Origin: Psococerastis gibbosa
Lineage: Eukaryota; Arthropoda; Insecta; Psocodea; Psocidae
NCBI GenBank assembly: GCA_963971405.1
Contig: OZ020486.1
Location: forward strand, 19,677,419-19,741,418
DNA length: 64,000 nt
Reading direction: 5' to 3'
The stretch's first letter is position 1, and the number at the start of each line of letters is the position of its first letter. The position numbers were made by a program, and so were the translations under genes. The notes below the pieces were generated by a model that was given only the letters and a program-made list of their open reading frames with translations, was not told where the DNA came from and did not search any database. Shown piece by piece: positions 62,669 to 64,000 of the stretch.

Positions 62669-63173
62669 GGCTGGGGGCTGGATGGAGTGCGTCCTTCAGT
62701 CCTTGATTTTGGACTATCTTTTTGAAAATATGTTTCAAATTGAGATTTTAGTGATAGTTTCAGAATTTGTAAAAAAATCATTACAATTTTTAAAATACAT
62801 TTTATTCCCATTAATATTTAATTTGACATTTAAATATTTACAAAAGAATTTAACTTGAGCTTTGTTGTTCAAGGAAAGTGGACGGAGAAAAAATTTCCGC
62901 TGCGCGGCGTGGCGCTGCTATCGCGAACTGAATCCCTATCCCGGTGACGAGTCTAGTTATCTGTTGTCTATGATTTTAATTTTAAGTTCGTAATTTCCAC
63001 TCGGAAACATTCGGACGTCGTGACGTAGACATTCACACGTGTGCTCGCCAGCTTCGGGAAAGTTCGGGTTTAAGTTAGAAACGCATATTTGTTTACATTT
63101 TACAGTGGACGAGTTTAATAAATCTTTGTTTTAATATTTTATTTGGTGGAAAACTTGAAATATAGTTAGAAAA
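62669..63173. other. Upstream region of the last gene
   Basis: It begins with the hAT target duplication. A GC-richer stretch (62875-63075) includes AAGTGGACGGAGAAAAAATT and CGTGACGTAGACATTCAC (a CRE-like TGACGTA inside). It is probably the promoter and 5' UTR of the gene starting at 63174. No further feature. Confidence 0.4.
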
Positions 63174-63946
63174 ATGGATCGGTATGTGCAAGCAAATTCT
63201 ACTAATCTGCCACATGTAGACGTCGACATGGTTTTGGCCTATTTAAGTGGCAAATCTGTATATACAGCACCGGAATTGCGAGGCGTCAAAGAAAGCAGGT
63301 AAGAATCGCTAAAGATAGTAATGCAGCTCTTTGCTTTTTACGCTTAGGTCTAGCTAATAATTTGGTGTCTTCCTTGCCCCTAGCAATGTAGGATATTTTT
63401 TAAAATGACTTCTCGTTTTTATACTATTTGTTGTCGGCACTTTTTGTTTGTCAGTGGTTATGTGCAATACATTTGTTTGCGTAGGGTATAGCTGCAATAC
63501 AGTTCAGTACACAATCTGCTATACTATAGCGGATTGTGTACTTCTACTTTGTCCATTACACCAGTAGGTACCCTGCATTGAAAGTATTTACTTTATTAAA
63601 AACTAATTCACCTACCAACTAAACATTTGTAGTGTCAGTGATATGAGGGCACCAATTTTAGCAGCCTCATAACTTTGTTCGGGGGCTATTGCCTATTTGC
63701 ATGTACGTTAGCTTTTTAACATGCATAATAGCCAAACAATTTTTTACAGATCAGGAAGACAGACCTACGGTGATAACGCTGTGGGAAAAGTGGGAGTCCT
63801 TCGTTGCAACGAAGAATGTTGGGTGAAAGGCAGAGTGTGTCCTGAACACCGAGTGACAAGTACACCGTATGAAGTAGTGGTGCATTTGAATGAGCAGGCT
63901 GAAGAAATATTGGATGCACAGTGCACTGGGTGCCAAGCCGCTCTAG
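63174..63946 (+). CDS. 5' exons of a gene, possibly SWIM zinc finger/YqaJ-associated
   Basis: Exon 1 63174-63298 and exon 2 63750-63946, frame-consistent across GT-AG. The gene continues past the window after a donor at 63947. The N terminus is MDRYVQANSTNLPHVDVDMV. Exon 2 has RSGRQTYGDNAVGKVGVLRC, CWVKGRVCPEHRVTSTPYEV and ends DAQCTGCQAAL. Invertebrate proteins combining a SWIM zinc finger with a YqaJ-type nuclease commonly have a segment of this shape (a WVKG-type strand, then CxCxxG). The downstream Cys-His pair lies outside the window, so this is a tentative family call. Start: first ATG after the presumed promoter, in good context (AAAAATGG). Confidence 0.6.
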
Positions 63947-64000
63947 GTAAGATGATATCAATTGACTAGGGATAGAATAGAAAGTCTATATTGCACCGAT

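Overview
The window is nuclear DNA from an invertebrate animal, most likely an arthropod. The evidence is single genes split by many GT-AG introns, arthropod-style families (type II membrane hexosaminidase D, allantoicase, MTHFSD, F-box/LRR), BEL/Pao, Jockey/CR1-like and hAT elements, several tRNA-derived SINE families and abundant foldback MITEs. There is no operon structure, no CRISPR array and no rRNA. Exon models were built by hand from splice consensus, reading-frame continuity and remembered family sequence; none was checked by alignment.

Layout. 1-3150 is repeat-rich intergenic DNA (palindromic MITE, a GGAGGGGAC-motif cluster, a long dispersed repeat). 3151-13378 (-) is a six-exon hexosaminidase D gene. 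Its large fourth intron carries a TIR element at 5029-9378 that was itself split by a BEL/Pao retrotransposon (5282-9203). That BEL copy kept Gag, RNase H and integrase but lost reverse transcriptase. 15050-22575 (-) is a ten-exon MTHFSD gene (cyclo-ligase-like domain plus RRM). 23285-26500 (+) is a frameshifted non-LTR retrotransposon. 28518-33061 (+) is a complete seven-exon allantoicase gene. 33693-47732 (-) is an eight-exon F-box/LRR gene of 511 codons, tail-to-tail with allantoicase. Inside one of its introns, on the same strand, lies an intronless THUMPD3-like tRNA methyltransferase (36618-38072), whose stop codon abuts a 5'-truncated LINE. 47733-56872 is gene-poor: SINEs, two striking foldback structures and a few orphan candidate exons. 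56873-62668 is an apparently complete hAT transposon with matching ends, a perfect 8-bp target duplication (GGCTGGGG) and a three-exon, 699-residue transposase. 63174 onward (+) is the 5' part of a further gene, possibly a SWIM/YqaJ-associated protein, cut by the window edge.

The host genes are ordinary housekeeping or metabolic genes: glycan hydrolysis, a folate-fold RNA-binding protein, purine (allantoate) catabolism, ubiquitin-ligase substrate recognition and tRNA G6 methylation. They do not form a pathway. The most interesting content is mobile: the intact hAT, the RT-less BEL copy with nearly identical LTRs, the THUMPD3/LINE junction, MITEs that share a core but not their arms, and foldbacks built from tRNA-headed SINE copies.
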